64,000 bases of DNA from Prinia subflava (GCF_021018805.1 NC_086256.1:10172032-10236031); one strand, 5' to 3'. Shown: positions 1 through 13,183, counted from the first letter of the stretch. The notes: generated by a model not told the origin, from the letters alone. Program-made: numbers and translations.

Positions 1-1258
1 CACATGAAGTGAATGAGGCCTGACAACTCATGGCACATGTGATGGTGAGGAGGCTGCTCTGCCTACCCTGGCCCCACTCTGCCCCTGCTGTATGACCCTG
101 CATCCCTCCCTCTGCTCTGGAGGGGAGGATGTTGGGGGGCAGGGGAAGTGAGGTGCTGTGGCACGCGGAGCTCTCTCCGTGGAGCTGGGGGACTCCATAG
201 GACTGTTGGGCTGTTCTGGGTCAGTGGGCAAGGGATCACATGGGGAGAGCCCAGCCCTGCATCCCAGCCTTTCCCCAACACCAAGCCCTTTGCGGAGCCC
301 ACCCTCACAAACTTCAGCCCAGGGGTGGGGGATAGGATCCATGGGTTGGTGGGCAGCTCACCCCCACCCAAGGCTGCCACATCCTACTGGCCCAACCTCG
401 CTCATAGCCCTTGGGGGGACTTAGCAAGCCAAAATACCCCTAAAATTACTTGAACCCGGCTTTGCCCCAGTAAGCCTGCTCCAATTCACTTGGTGCACAC
501 GGGGACACAGCAGCACAGGGACTTGGGGGTACCGGGCCATGCCTGGTTACCTCCCCCACACCGTCTGTGCCTCGGGAAGGGGCATCGCCTCCTGCAGCCC
601 CCGCTGAGGGTCAGGTGGCCGAACCTTCCCCTGGCCCAATCTGATGCACTTCAAAGCCGGGGCAGCAGCACGGGCCGACTGCCCCGGGGACATTAATGTC
701 AGGCAGGGGGACATGCAGGCAGCCCCGGCTGGCGGTGGGGATGGTAGGAGATTGCTCCGGGAATCTGCACTTCCCGTAAAGAGGCAGATTCCGGGAAGCA
801 ACCCCGGACCGAGCCATCAGTGGGACCATTACAGGCCACTCCAGCCATCTGGAACTTCTAGTCTCCAGCCGGGTCTGCTTCCACCGACGGGACGTGTGGG
901 GATTCTTCTGCCCCCCAAGTACACAATTGCAGGATCATTTGCATCTAAAATGGGAGCTGGGCCCTTTAGCGGCCCGTCGGCTGCTGATAGCGGAGCTGGG
1001 AGCCTGCTCGGGCACTAAACCTGCTAATGCAATCAGTGGGGCCGGGGCTCTGCATATCAAAGACCCCCGGCTCCCTCACTTCAGCCTCCCGGCCACAAAC
1101 CTCCCCCGGCCAACCTTTCATCACTGCCGGAGCGGCTGTCACCCCTCTCCTGGCCTGGCTGGGGGAAGTCCGAGGAACAGGGATGATGAAGGGTCATCAG
1201 CCCTCCTTGAATGCAGGATGGGGCCGCTGCTGCATCCTTGCCTGCAGCCCTCTCAGGG
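1..1258. other. Gene-poor DNA with a candidate conserved regulatory block near 930-1070
   Basis: No coding exon can be supported here; the open frames are short, G+C-driven and lack family motifs. From about 640 to 1110 the base composition becomes mixed and unlike the flanking G-rich DNA. It carries an octamer (ATTTGCAT, 937-944) and a TCF/LEF-type ATCAAAG (1056-1062), with homeodomain-like TAAT cores nearby. That look is typical of conserved enhancers, but conservation cannot be tested from one sequence. Confidence 0.3.
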
Positions 1259-1378
1259 AATCATAGAAGGATTTGGGTTGAAAGGGACCTTAAAGACCCT
1301 GTAGTTCCAGCCTGCCTGCCATGGCCAAGGACACCTTCCACTAGACCAGGCTGCTTAAAGCCCCATCCAGCATGGTCA
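1259..1378 (-). mobile_element. CR1 LINE 3'-end fragment (antisense to + strand)
   Basis: The + strand reads as the reverse complement of an avian CR1 3' end. It begins AATCATAGAAGGATTTGGGT, then has the 'aagggacctt', 'gttccag' and 'ggacaccttccactagacc' blocks seen in nearly every bird CR1 tail. Only about 120 bp remain, consistent with the severe 5' truncation usual for CR1. The element therefore lies on the minus strand. No open reading frame survives. Confidence 0.85.
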
Positions 1379-4203
1379 CTCCCCCACTGCTATGGTTTCC
1401 TTCCCCACAGGACTTCTTTTGTCCCCATTCATGTTGTGGAGGAACATGACCATGGAGAGACTGGGGAGGGGGCCACAGCCCCCACCACTGACCTGAGGGA
1501 ACCGTGGGGCCAGCACAGGACAGAAGCACCCACAAACACTGTGACTCATTTAATGGGGTTACTAATAACATCCGAAAGGAAACTGGCTGAGGCAGCCCTG
1601 CCCCGCATTCTCTGCACCAGGGAGTGGCACCATCTTCATCCCACTGCAAGGTGTCCCTAGAGAAAGGACTGGCAGCCCTGGTGCCACATACCGACAGGGA
1701 GAGTGCTGCTTGGCATCCCTGTAACAGGCTGCTGGATGCTGGAGGCTCAGCTGGGTGGCTTAGCCAGCACCTCAGGGTGTCCTGGCCAGGGCTGCTACAT
1801 CCCCCAAGGCATGCTTGCAGACCAACCACCATCTCCTCCTCTTGGGAAAGTGCCTTCCTTCTTGTTCATCCTCTGCACCCCCAGGGTCACCACACAGAAC
1901 CTTCCCTGGGAACAGAGAGGACACTGCCCAAGGTGGCATCACCTGCACGTGCCAGGCAGGACGGATGTGAGCCATCCCTGAATCCAGCACGGGGTGCTCC
2001 CACACCATGGGCTGGTGGCCCTACTCCCCTGCTTAGGCAGACCCTGGAGCCCCCTTGGGTCACTGCATAATCCTTGCCACAGGCAGAAACTGGAGACCAT
2101 GACCTCTCTGGATGGGCTCCTGGCTCCAGCTCTCCTTGGGTCAATCCACGGCAGGGTCTGGGTCTGCTGAAGGAACAGCACAGTGCTCCTGGAAGGACAT
2201 GAGAGCACCCACTCAAAGGCACAGGAGTGCTGGCTGCGCTGGCTCGGTGCCGTCCAGGGCGCTGGCCCACGGCTCCTGGCCAGCAGTCAGTGCTCCTGGC
2301 AAACACAGCTGCTTCCCCATCCTTCTCCATACCCGGCTCGTGGCGCCAGACACCCTTGCCATATGGTGCTGATGTGTACACAGCGCCTGGGTACACACAG
2401 TGTGCCAGGAGCGCGGGCACTGGGCTCTGCCTGGCCTCAGGGGGACACAGCACCTCCAAATGTCTGCACCCTTTGGCACAGAGTGGGGTGGGAGCCCTCA
2501 GGTGCCTGCACAAGGGATGGGGCCTCACCACTGGCTGAGCCATGGCTGGTCTGGCCTTGAGGAGATGGGGATGGGCTCCTGGCATGGACAAGAGCTCCCC
2601 CTCCCCACCACGCTGGTGGGGAGCTCTTGGGGAAAAGTGGTGTATTTTCATGCCTGGTGGTGGTTTGGTGCTCCCAGTGCAACCAGTGGGATGCCAGGTG
2701 GCTGTGGCAGTCCCACCCTGGCAGGGAAAGCTGGCAGTGACTCACTACCCTCACCAGCCCTGCCCTGCTGGGTGACTCCTCCTGCAACCCATCCCATTGC
2801 TATTGCCAGCCCCTGCTCCCTCCATGGGCCCAGATCCTTTGGGGTGCTGGGGGGATACCAGGCGGGCTGGCTGCCACCCATGGGGGATGTTCCCTGAGCC
2901 TGGGGGACCCTATACCCCATGGCCAAGTCTGCACCACTGACACCCTGTTCCCATGCCCTGGCTTGATGGTGCCAGATTCAAGAGAGGGTGAAAATAAAAT
3001 CATTCTCCACTTCCTTTTTCCCTGTTTTTCCACCCTCTTGAGGGGAATCCCCAATCTCTTCCACAGAGTCCCTCCATCCTCCTGCTCCCAACCAGTGCAT
3101 GGGACAGGGAGAGGGGGAGTCCTGTTGGGACTGTTCTGGTCCCCAGAGCAGTACCTGGGGCTGAGCTGAGTCCTGCTCAATCAACACCTCATCCAGCTGC
3201 CCCAGGGCTTGCAGGGATGTGCACATCCTGGGGGAAGGGTGCAGGAAACGTTTGCATGCATCCAGGGAGAACGGAAAGTCATGTTGGGATGTGTCCCGGT
3301 CGTAAGTTGCCATTTTGGGAAAGGGATTGTGGGCCAGGTTTGGGAGGGGCAGATGGGCCAGGTAGAGGTGAGGCAGTAGGCAGGAGGTGGGGAGGGGACT
3401 GGCTTTGAAACCCTCCCCTCGAGGTTCCCTAGAGTTTAGCTCCCCTGCACTGCTGCTGTGGCAGCAAGTGGATCCCTACAGAGCAGCAGTCTCCTGCAGC
3501 GTGTGATGTGCTCTGGTCTTGCCACATCCAGGGTGGCAGCAAGCCCAAGAGCAGCCCCTTAGTGTGCATGAGGCTTGACCCCCACAGTGATTGCAGCAGG
3601 GAGGACATGGGATGATGCCCAGGGTCTGGCAGGAGCAGGCTGGGGGCTGGGGCCAAGCCCTGCCTGACCCAACTCTCCTGCACAAGTCCTGCAGGCACTC
3701 AGCTCCCAACCAGCACCCACAGCCTGCAGGAGCACTGATGCAAAGATGAGAAAGCAGAGGCACCGATGCTTTACTTCTCCCTGAACTCCCATGGCTAAAG
3801 ATACATTGCATGAACCAGCCACAGAGCCAAGGACCCCAAAACCAGCGCTCTAGAGAGGTATGGGGTGACAGCACAGGTAATGGTAGGGAGCTGCAGGAGA
3901 CGTTTGGGTGGTGGGAACTGGTGGGGTAGGCAGTGAGAGGTAGGAAGCTGGACCCCAGCTCTGCTGGGTGGTAGTGATGGGGGGGATTACAGGGTGGTTT
4001 TGCATTTTTGGGGGTCTCCCTGCAGCCCTGCTGGGAGGCTGGGTACAGTGAGGGGAGGGGAAGAGGGATCAAAGAGGTGGGGGGGAGGAGAAGCTCGTGA
4101 GTTGTGGGTCATTATCTGCTATTAACATCTGTAATCTCCCAAGAGCAAACTGAGATTTACAGCCTGTTATTAGGCTGTTACTCAACCTGTTGTGCAACAG
4201 CTC

Positions 4204-4208
<5 letters not shown>
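1379..4208. other. Gene-poor unique DNA, no supported gene
   Basis: G+C-rich single-copy sequence with overlapping spurious open frames on both strands (the longest about 250 codons at 1887-2651, minus) and no recognisable domain or convincing splice pattern. From about 4100 to 4207 a mixed-composition block (ATTAAC, TGTTATTAGG and similar) precedes the poly(A) run and could be part of a conserved non-coding element. Confidence 0.4.

Positions 4209-4248
<40 letters not shown>
4209..4248. repeat. Uninterrupted A40 homopolymer
   Basis: Forty consecutive A residues, followed at once by a short GCA repeat (4249-4260). No LINE or processed-gene body lies on its left, so it looks like an expanded A-tract and not the tail of a retrocopy. 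Its exact length may be affected by assembly or polymerase slippage. Confidence 0.9.
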
Positions 4249-4249
<1 letters not shown>

Positions 4250-4260
4250 CAGCAGCAGCA

Positions 4261-7050
4261 ACTTGAATGTGATTAATAGCCTGCTAATAAGGGGGAAATC
4301 TATTTAATTCAAACTGCCTCTGCCTAGGCACTCCAGGAAGGTATGGGCTCTCTGCCCAGGTTCCCAGGCTGATTGCTGGGCTCCTGTTGGGATTCCCCCG
4401 GGAACTGAAACTGGATAGAGATCCTGGGGGTCGTGCTCCCCACCACAGAGTTCCCAAAGGCACTGGGGTGCAATCACCACCTCCTCCCAACACTGCCTCC
4501 ATGCAAAGGGGATACCAAATAGTCCCTGACCATTTTCTGTGGTCACCCTCTGGAAGAGGTGTAAACTCTGAGTCAACTGCGGTTCTTATCCAAGCATCTC
4601 ACCTTTTCTTTGGCCGTGACTCGCACCTGAGTCACTTTGACCTCACAGCTTCCTGCCCTCCTGCCTTTCACTGCCTGTGGTCCAGAGGGTGGTCTCTGAC
4701 CCCAGATGTTCCTACCTGCTACAGCTTCACCTCTTGACTCTCATCCCCTTTTCCAGACATCCAAACCAGTCCTCCGTAAACACCTCTGTGGCCTTGAGAC
4801 AACTCCACTGGGAGTGTTCCCTGGTTCCTGAACTCCTCTGCTCTGCATCTTTGTTTTCCAATTGACCCTTCTTAGGAGAGGAGAAGCAGGCAAGTGTCAC
4901 ATGGCTGTTCCCCTCAAATCCACTCTCTGGACACTATGTGGACCCCACTGGGACCCCAAGGACCCTTGTCCAAGATGGGGTCATCAGCACAGGCTTAAGT
5001 AGAAGAGAAGATGCCAACAGACCCCCTTATACTTTGCAGCCTGGATTCAGCCCATGCCACTAAGTCAATGGCTTCACTCAGCTGGTGTTTGACCCAGTGA
5101 CTGAGCACCATGGATAATTGGATTGCAGCTGGCCTCATTCCTATACCTGCTGCCAGCCCAAGTCCTGTCTGTGATCCTGGGATGCTTCAGGAAAGTTGCT
5201 GTGTGGGATCCACCTCTCTGCAGCATTTTCCTCTCCCTGAGGCATTAAATCCCTTGGCCACTTCCCTTTGGACACACACTGGCCCTGCCCAGAGGGCCTT
5301 GCAGGCTCTACCCTAGGTGAAGAATTTGGCCACCCAGGAACTGCTGCCATCTCCATCCCTGGCTGAAGGCAACATCACCTGCAAATGCCGGTGCTTCTGG
5401 TCTTGCCAGCAGTAGCTGGTCTCCAGGACCATTCTTTGCCTGTCCTGGGGTGGCTGGAGGCACCTGGGATCAGAGAACAGCCCATGGCACCTCCAAATGA
5501 CACCCAGAGGGGACTAAATCGTCCCTGGGCAGCTTCTTCCAGCATCTTGGTATCTGTTTGGGAGCAAATACATGTGGGGAGGGCTGGGCTGGGGTACCAC
5601 TGGGCAGTGTGGACACAGCATTCATGGGCACCAGGGCAGTGGCACATCACAGAGGGGGACAACAACACAGAGCTGGGGTCCCTCTACTCCCCACACCTCA
5701 CCACCCTGCCAGGCCAGGCAGCATCATTTCACCCAGCCCACGTGCTGGTGATCACCATTGGAGCTGCCACCCACCACCACCTCCAGCACAGGGCTGCAGT
5801 GGGCCGGGGCTTTGTTGGTGGCCCCTGGGCTCCCAAAGCATCCCGTCCAATTGCTGCTGTGGGCCGTGTGGGCAGCCACAGCGTGCCAGCTTCCCGCAGG
5901 CTTGCTCAACGCTGCGGAGGAGGCGGGCTGAGCCCGTCCCCGCGGCCCACGCGGGTAATGAGGGCGCTGGCGGTGCCTCGTCAGCAGCGCCCTCGCTGCC
6001 CCGGCTGCGCGGCCCTCGCCTGGCGCGGCGCACGCGGCGCTGCCGCCCGGCCGCTGGCAGGCCCGGCCCTGCCTGCTCCTCACGTGGCATTGTGGCCAGG
6101 CTGCATTTTCCACATTCTGCCCTGTTCTGAGTCATCGACACCTCTGCTGCCAAAACCTGTACCTGTACCTGTGCCTGGCTGTGCCAGCAGTCCGTGCTGG
6201 CTCCAGTGGCCATGCATGGCTCCATGCAAGGCGACGGGCACCTGGCCCTGTGAGCTTGCTCCAGGGGTCTCTCCCCTGCCTCAGAGAGGAGTCTCCCACC
6301 CTTGCCCCCAGAAGAGTTGTGCAAATGCTCCTGCCTTGCCCTGGGGAAGCTTTGGTGCTGGAGGTCCTGTGCCCCATGGGGAGCACCCACCTTTGTACCC
6401 TTTGCCCCAAGCATCCCAGGGAAGGGGGTTGCATCCTCTGCCACCATTCCTCAACTTCCCAGCTCCAGGCACTGCATCACTAATCTCCTGCTGCCTCCTG
6501 TCCCAGCTCACCATGGTGCTTGGCTCCTTTGAAGAGTGCAGCAGTGCTACCAGCAACCTCACCCTGCTGGCAGCCAGCCTGCCCCAGCCCCAGCCCCTGC
6601 TCAGCTCCATGTGCACTGTCCCATGTCCCCATCCAGACATGCCAGCAGTGCCATTCCCCAGCCCTGGGCCTGGACTGGCATTTGCACAAGTAGACATGGG
6701 AAGCATTTGGCTAGGGGCACTGTGTGCTTTCTCTGGGGGTGGGGTGGAGAGGGCAAGATGTGTGGGGCTCCCACCCACAAGCCGCTGGCAGCACCTCGGG
6801 GTGGCTCACTGTCAGCAAGGACTGCACGTGCCTCTCCCCTCACCTGTCTCTTCAATCCACTGTGGAGCCTGGCACAAGTATGCCAGGCATTGCCAAGACC
6901 CAGCACCAGAGCTGTGATGTGTGACCCCCAGCATGGACGTGGTTCCATCCCACCGTGGGGCCCTTGGCTCACACTGGTGCCGGTGTCTGCAGTGACTTTG
7001 CTGAGCCATGGCTGAGCCCAGGGCAGCGTGGCCGTGTGGGTGAAGGAATC
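4261..7050. other. Gene-poor DNA with a small CpG-rich core at about 5890-6080
   Basis: No gene is supported. A 510-codon open frame on the plus strand (5385-6917) owes its length to high G+C and has low-complexity, non-homologous sequence. CpG dinucleotides are concentrated at about 5890-6080, unlike the CpG-poor flanks. This could be an unannotated promoter or first exon, but no transcript structure can be proposed. Confidence 0.35.
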
Positions 7051-7740
7051 TGGATGGTCAGCACACCATAGCCCCCCACCAGCCCCACAGTGAGACAATC
7101 CCTGGGGGAGCAGCCAGGAGGGGAATCAGTGTGAGTGCTGGATGTACAGGAGCATGGGGATGTGTGGCAGGAGTCTGTGTGGTCTCTGGGTGTCCACGGT
7201 GGTGGGCCATGTGTCCATATCCCCATGTGATGTGCAGGGACACGAGCCCAAACTGAGCCCGTGTGGCCGGGGGCCAGGGAAGGAGTGAGGTGATGGGGGC
7301 TGGTGAGTGGGCACATGGGGGTTTGCATGTGAGGGGTGGGGGGAATGTGGGGGGAATACACGGTGTGGGGTCTGGTCTCACCCAGGCACGCATGGATATG
7401 GTGGGTGTGTATGTGATGTATGCATGTGTAGACATGTAGATACATGTGCAGGGTGTGCATGCGTGTGAGGGGTGCACATGCATTCCTGTGGGGGCATTTG
7501 TGTGGTGCAGATGTGTGGGGGGATACTGAGGTATGCACAGCATGTCTGGAGGGGTCTGGGGAGACCTGTGCAGACCTGTGGGAGGTATGTCCAGGCATGT
7601 GCCTCACTCCTGGGGAGGACAGTGTAAAGGGGGGTGTAGGAGCTGTGCGTGTGGGTGGTGTGTGTGTGTACGTGGCATGTGCACTGCAAGGTGGTGTCAG
7701 GTGTGTGTCTGTCCACGTGTGCCACACGCAAACACGTGCG
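7051..7740. repeat. Degenerate TG-rich minisatellite
   Basis: About 700 bp of imperfect, purine-pyrimidine alternating sequence built from variants of TGTG, GCATG and TGGGG. It gives long His/Thr/Pro-rich open frames on the minus strand that are repeat artefacts. The unit is too degenerate for a fixed period to be assigned by eye. Confidence 0.7.
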
Positions 7741-10700
7741 AGTGTCCACAGCAGCAACTCCCAGCACTCTGCAGTGCTCCAGGCAGCACCGCTGGCTCAT
7801 TTGGTGCCAGCAGCCAGCCAGCTCTCGTGCAAGCAGGTGGCAGGGGAGCAGCCCTGAGCCCTTCCCGGTGCCTCTCCCCACAGCCGTGGCTCCAAGCCGT
7901 GACACAGGGGCCAGGCTGTCTCTTTCCGGCTGTTTCCCAGCCTGTCAAGCCAGTCATGTTGGGTCTTGCTGCGATTTCCCGGATGGTTGCTTGGCACCTT
8001 CCTCTTCCCCATCCGGATGGACAAGTTCCTGGAGCACCAAGCTGGGGCAACACATCTCCTCGGCTCCTGCCCTGCCTTTCCAGCTCCGTGCCCTGGCTTC
8101 AGAATCCCTCCCCAGTGCTGGCCAGCTCCCTGCCTGGGTGATTTGAGGGGGGTGGCGGGGCTGCGAGCGCTGGCTGCGGGCGGGCACTGAGTCACGGCAG
8201 GGCGGGAGGGATGGGGACAAAGCTGCGCCTCTGCCGGCGGTCGGGGCGGCCGGACTGGCTGGGCCAGTCGGGCTGGGGCGCGCAGCGCGGGCGCCGCTCG
8301 CTCGCCGCCGTGGCTGCAGGACGTGCCGGGAGGAGCAGCGCTTGGGCACGGGCACCTCCCGCTGCTGGAGCCTGAGGACAGCTGCCCCGGTGGGCAGGAG
8401 GGCAGCGCCTGCCCGGGGCCGGGAGCTGGGCAGGCAGAGCGGGGCTGGGATGGCTCCAGTGAGCTCGGCTGTCCCCCCACTGTGCTGGATGGTACCGGCC
8501 ATATGGGGATGCTCAGCCTTGGGGAGAGGCCAGATCTCACACTGCTCACGGAAAATCCCTTCCTTGCCCGGGGCCACTAGCAGCTGTGTGCCGGGGGTAA
8601 GGATGCAGTTTTGAGCAGAGGGTGTAGCTGTGGCCACAGGCAGGCTGGTGGAAGCCGCTTGCCCTGCTGAGTCCTGCTGTGCCTTGCTGTCCCTGCAGCC
8701 TGCCGGGGGTAACTCTCGCCATGCCACCACTCCTACCCTGGCAGCAGGACAGCTCACATGCCTTCTCACCCATCCCTCCTTCTGCACACGGGAAAACTGA
8801 AGCAGAGAGTGTGGCAGGAAAGACATGTTGGGTTAAGCCCCAGAGAAGCTGTGGGCACTGAGCCATCAGCCCTGCCCAACCCCACACACTGCAAGAGCAT
8901 CCTTTGGGGAGAGTTGGAATGTGCAGTTCAGGTACTGTGGTAATGCCAGATCCATTTCAGTGTCCCCAACAGCCAGGGGACAGCCCTGGGCACATGCCCC
9001 CCAAGCCAAGCATGTGGTTCTGTGCCCTCCTGGCAACACAGGCTCTTGGCAGGGGCAGGGGAAGTGCAGACCCTCAAGTATTCAGACCTGTTCCATTTAT
9101 TCCCACAGCCTGTGATTAGCATTGCTGCCAGGGTCTGTAATTACCCACAGCTCTTCATGGCAGGAGCATGGTCCTGGTGGGACAATCCCCCTGCAGGGAG
9201 CTGGAGGGACCCCCAGGCTAGAAATTCCCTCTGGTGCCCTGTTGCATTCCCACTGGAAGGAAAAAGGGCTTCATTCATTCCTGGTGCTTCTAGGAGCCCC
9301 TTGGCTGTAGAGTCACCCCAGCCCCTGCACAGGGCACCAGGGATAGGAGGCAAATGAAGAGGGGATCACTGGCTCAGCCCAAGGGATGGAGGAGTGGGTC
9401 TGACCAGCCCCACTGCTGAGTCAGGGTCTCCTCCCGGGCAAGTGAGGCCAGATCTAGGATGGATAGAGCCCCTCAGTGCCCCGAGGCTGGGCCATTGAGC
9501 TCTGCTCTCCATCCCTAATGAAGTCCTTCCCACCCCTGCTACAGACATCTGGTTAATGAGCCCTGTAGTTCCTGCTGGGAAGGTTCTGGGAACCTTGTTC
9601 TTCTGTGGTTGTAACCCTTCCCAACCTGGGCTCCTGCAGCCTGCCCTGTATCCTCTCCTGGCTGGCAACTGGAGGGTGAGGATGCACGAGCCATAGGGAC
9701 CCAGACTTCAGGGCTACTGACAAGGCTGGGTGCCCTAACAGAGCCAGGATATGTCCAGCTTGCATGGTCCCATCCGGCCCCACAAGTACCCTGGGGGATG
9801 GTTTGGGGGAAGGCCATGTTGGAGAGACTCAAAGGACCTTGTGGACCCCACAGGGCAGTAGGGTGGAGGTGCAGGGATGGGGCTGTGGTAAGGGCCAGGC
9901 TGCACCCTTAGTGCATTTCTCTGGTGCAAGTCTGCCACAGCAGCCAGTGGCAGGGGCCTGCTGGGGTGTAAGGAAGCCAAGTGCATTGCCCCAGAAGGGA
10001 CAGCAGCAATTTTCATCACTGGAGGAACCTATTCCTGAGGGTGTCAGAGCCTGGCACACCTGTGCACACGGCTGTACGGGCCTGGCACACTCATACAGGG
10101 ATGTGCAGATTCCCTGGAGCAGCACCTGGACAGCACTTGCAACCCCTCTCCTGGCTCTAGTGCCATCAGATCGGTGTCCAGAGCAAAGGTGCTGGACACT
10201 AAGACCCAAATAAACCCACCATGGTCCTGTTGTCCCCCACATTGTCCCACCAGAGCCTTCACCCCATGAGTGATGCTTGCCTGGGGCCAGGACAGGTAGA
10301 GCAGGATCCCTGCTCTGGCCTGTCATTTTGTCTCTAATTGGATCCCCTGCTGTTCCCCTTCATCAGCACTGAATGAGGGCTGGCTAATGAGGGGAATGTG
10401 ATTAGCAGGGCAGGGGGCTGGCTCTGGGCACAGGAGATTTCCCTGGGCCAGGTAATGACAGGCTTTTGTCCCCTCTGCTCCTGCTCCCAACAGAGGCAGG
10501 GGGATGGAATGCCCTGGGCAAAGAGTGGGTACCAAAGGGCTGAACTCAGCAAGTCCTGGCTGTTCCCACTCTTCTGTAGTGTCCTGCTAAGGGGATGCCT
10601 CAGCTGCTGGAGCTCGAATGGGGGCCCGAGAGTCCTGGCTCCAGTTCCACTGCCCAGCCCCAGTGTGTCAGCTGTGGAGACATCCCAGCACTGTCAACCC

Positions 10701-12084
10701 CAGGCCTGAGGATCCCGGTCCCAGCTGGGAAACTCATCCAGCCGTCAGATCCTGTCTTGGGACACCACATTTCTAGTGGCCAGGGTTTACCAAGGATGGG
10801 ACAGATGCCTGTACAGCAGGCTCCAGTTCCCTTCTGCCCTGGGCCACAGTGCCACGGGCTGCAGAGGCACGTGGGGCCTGTTGCCCCCCTGCTGCTCACC
10901 TGTGCGGGGGCCAGCATGAGGACACATCAGGCAGCACTGCCTGGGAGACACATTGGAGCCCATGGCTGCTGGGAGCCAGGAACAGCGTCTGGTTCTCGTG
11001 TGGGCTGAGCTGGGTGTTGTACTTGGAGAGGCCAGGACAGAACCAGGAGAAGAGTAGGACTGGCTCCCACTTCTGTGCATGCTGAGGGTGCTCTCAGGCC
11101 TTGGGGGATGGAGGCGTGGATCCTGTCTTTAACCAAGGTCACATAGCCAGTGCTTGGTCATACTTCAACCCTGCTGGAGTCTTGCACCCTGTGAGGCTGC
11201 AGGATGTGGGGAGCCCAGGATGGGCATGGTGTGCAGAGGCAGGACCCTGCAGTGGGACCCTGATGCAGCCAGCACATGGGACAGGTACTGTACCTGCAAC
11301 CTGGCAAGCAGGAGAGTGGAGAGCCAGATAGATTGCGTGCGACAGGCTGGGGATAATTCACTGCTCCTGAGGAGAGAAATCTTCCACCTGGAAAGGAATC
11401 TGCCCCCCTCCGCCCTCAGTCCAGGAGGCTGCAGGGCCCAGAGGGGCAGGAAGGGGTGTGCAGGTGGGCTGTGCTGCTGCACTGTGAGCCTGGACAGGCA
11501 GGACAGGCAGCACCCTTTGCTGGGCAGGGCACCCGCAGCGCTGCCATATCTGCATGAGTCCCTCTGCCCCACGGACACGAGTCCTGACTCTCTGATGGGC
11601 TGTTGGGAAGGAAGCTGGGGTCAGTGCCAGCTGCTCACCCACCCTGCAGCTGGACATGCACACCCCCCACAGCCAGCAGTGCCCCTATGCCGGGTGCACG
11701 TGCTGGAATGGGCTGGAGGGGGCTTCCTGATCCCACCAGCTGCTGGGCACCAGCAGCCTGGAACCAGCAGTTCCCACCCTGGCATAGGGTGGGGCATGGT
11801 CCTGGTGGGGTGCTCAGAGGCCCAGCAAGGTGCAGTACATGCTTTGCTTTGGAAAAAGGCTGTGGCAGGCAGTGCTGAGAGGGCTGGGAGCCAGAGCGGC
11901 TGGAGGGCTCATCAGAGGGTACGGCCTGCGTGCCCCAGCCCATCACTGCTGTGCTAGGGAAGCTGGCTGCGTGGCAGGCCCTGGCATGAAGCAGCGTCTT
12001 TGCTGAACACCTCTTGTGTCTTAGCATCTCCCAGGAGAGGCAGCACGTTCCTCCAAGGGTGTCCCGGCCTTCAGGCTGCTGAGT
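7741..12084. other. Gene-poor DNA with a CpG-rich patch at about 8150-8420
   Basis: No exon is supported. A CpG-rich stretch (about 8150-8420) follows a more mixed block at 7960-8040. A 290-codon minus-strand frame across it (7954-8826) is low-complexity Pro/Ala/Gly/Ser sequence of the kind any CpG island gives. The rest is unique G+C-rich DNA. Confidence 0.35.
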
Positions 12085-12105
12085 ACACACAGATACATGT
12101 GTGTA

Positions 12106-12136
<31 letters not shown>

Positions 12137-12145
12137 ACACGTATG
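12085..12145. repeat. (TG)n microsatellite with TA interruptions
   Basis: A run of GT/TG dinucleotides, broken by TATATG and TACACG, spans about 60 bp. It is a simple repeat with no coding potential. Confidence 0.85.
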
Positions 12146-12689
12146 TCTGAGCATGAGCATTCTGGCTGTGTACGTGACACATCTGCAGTCAGGGCTAATT
12201 AAGTAGTGAGCTGATGAGCAAATGACCCTGAAAGCATTGGCTTTCTGGGGATAGCAAAGGAGACAAATGAGGATCAGTGAAGACCCAGGTTCCCCCACAG
12301 CATCCCTCTCAGCCACACATGAGCCACAAGCAGCCTCACACCAAGGTCTCCTGGGGGAGAATTTTCCCCACCTTCAGCCAGGTGCACCAACCCTGTTGTC
12401 CTTGCGTCCAGCTCTCTCCCTCACTGGGAAACAGGCTGAGATGATAGGGACAACATGCCAGCAAGGATGCTGGAGCAGGCTGCTAGCGTGGGGAAGGCTG
12501 GGCACCCATGGAGGTGGCTTTGGTTGCCCAGAGTGAACAGACACACCAGCAGGACAGAGCGACACCCTGCTGAGCTGAGGGCACTGGTGGCTGTGCTAGG
12601 CACCCTACCTGCAGTGGGCAGGACTGCAGCAGTGTGAGCAGCCCTCTAGCCTGCACTGTCACACTCCTCTGCTGGTCCCCGTGTCGCCT

Positions 12690-12870
12690 CGCCGTCCCGT
12701 CGTCCTGTCCCGCACAAACATTCCCTCACTCCCGGCCACGGTAAATATTGTTGCAGGGCAAACAGTGAATCAGCCCTCTTTGTTCGAGTGCTGCTGGCAG
12801 CCCCATCTTGTTCGACTGCTGTTTAATGACCCTCCAGTTGTGTACCCTGGAGGTACTCATTAACCTTGGG
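12690..12870. promoter_or_regulatory. Candidate conserved non-coding element
   Basis: Mixed-composition block inside G+C-rich DNA. It holds a forkhead-like GTAAATATT, an AP-1-like GTGAATCA, two TTGTTCGA copies about 33 bp apart and TAATGA/ATTAA homeodomain-type cores. It is non-coding in all frames. The call rests only on appearance and motif clustering; conservation is not demonstrated. Confidence 0.3.
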
Positions 12871-13051
12871 CTGCAGATGGTGAGGAGGATGGATCTGAGC
12901 TAGTCAGGAATGGTTTGGCAGTGCTGGGGACCAGCTCTGGGCAAATTCCGGTGATCTTTTACCAGGAGCGGATGTGCCAGAGGTTTCCCCTCACACCTCT
13001 GCAAGGTGTGGCCAACCTGCTGACAGCTCAGCATACCCACAGGCTGATGTT

Positions 13052-13183
13052 CTTATCACAACCCATGAGCTCTATTTTATTTTCTTTCCTGATTCTCCGC
13101 CCCATTGCTGTTGGTGAAGGAATGGGAAGAGAAAGTGAGCAAGCAATTGTGTGGTACTTGGCAGCTGGGGTTAAACCTTGACA
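13052..13183 (+). mobile_element. Truncated 3' end of an avian ERVL-type LTR
   Basis: The block matches, in order, the remembered 3' end of the widespread bird ERVL LTRs: a TTATCACAACCCATGAG-type segment, a T-rich run, CCGATTCTCCGCCCC, an AGTGAGCAAGCA segment, GGTACTTGGCAGCTGGGG and the terminal GGTTAAACCTTGACA (intact elements end near GGTTAAACCACGACA). About 130 bp remain. The 5' part is missing and there is no internal region. Orientation is sense on the + strand. It is an old, inactive copy. Confidence 0.65.

Noticed and set aside
4209..4248. A40 tract as the tail of a processed pseudogene or LINE
   Set aside because: No retrocopied gene body or CR1 sequence lies upstream, and CR1 elements do not end in poly(A).
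5385..6917. 510-codon open frame on the plus strand
   Set aside because: It is the longest frame in the left half, but the sequence is Pro/Gly/His/Trp-rich with no domain. Overlapping frames on both strands are also open, and it crosses a CpG-rich core that suppresses stop codons.
6969..7757. His/Thr/Pro-rich 262-codon minus-strand frame
   Set aside because: It is a direct translation of the TG-rich minisatellite.
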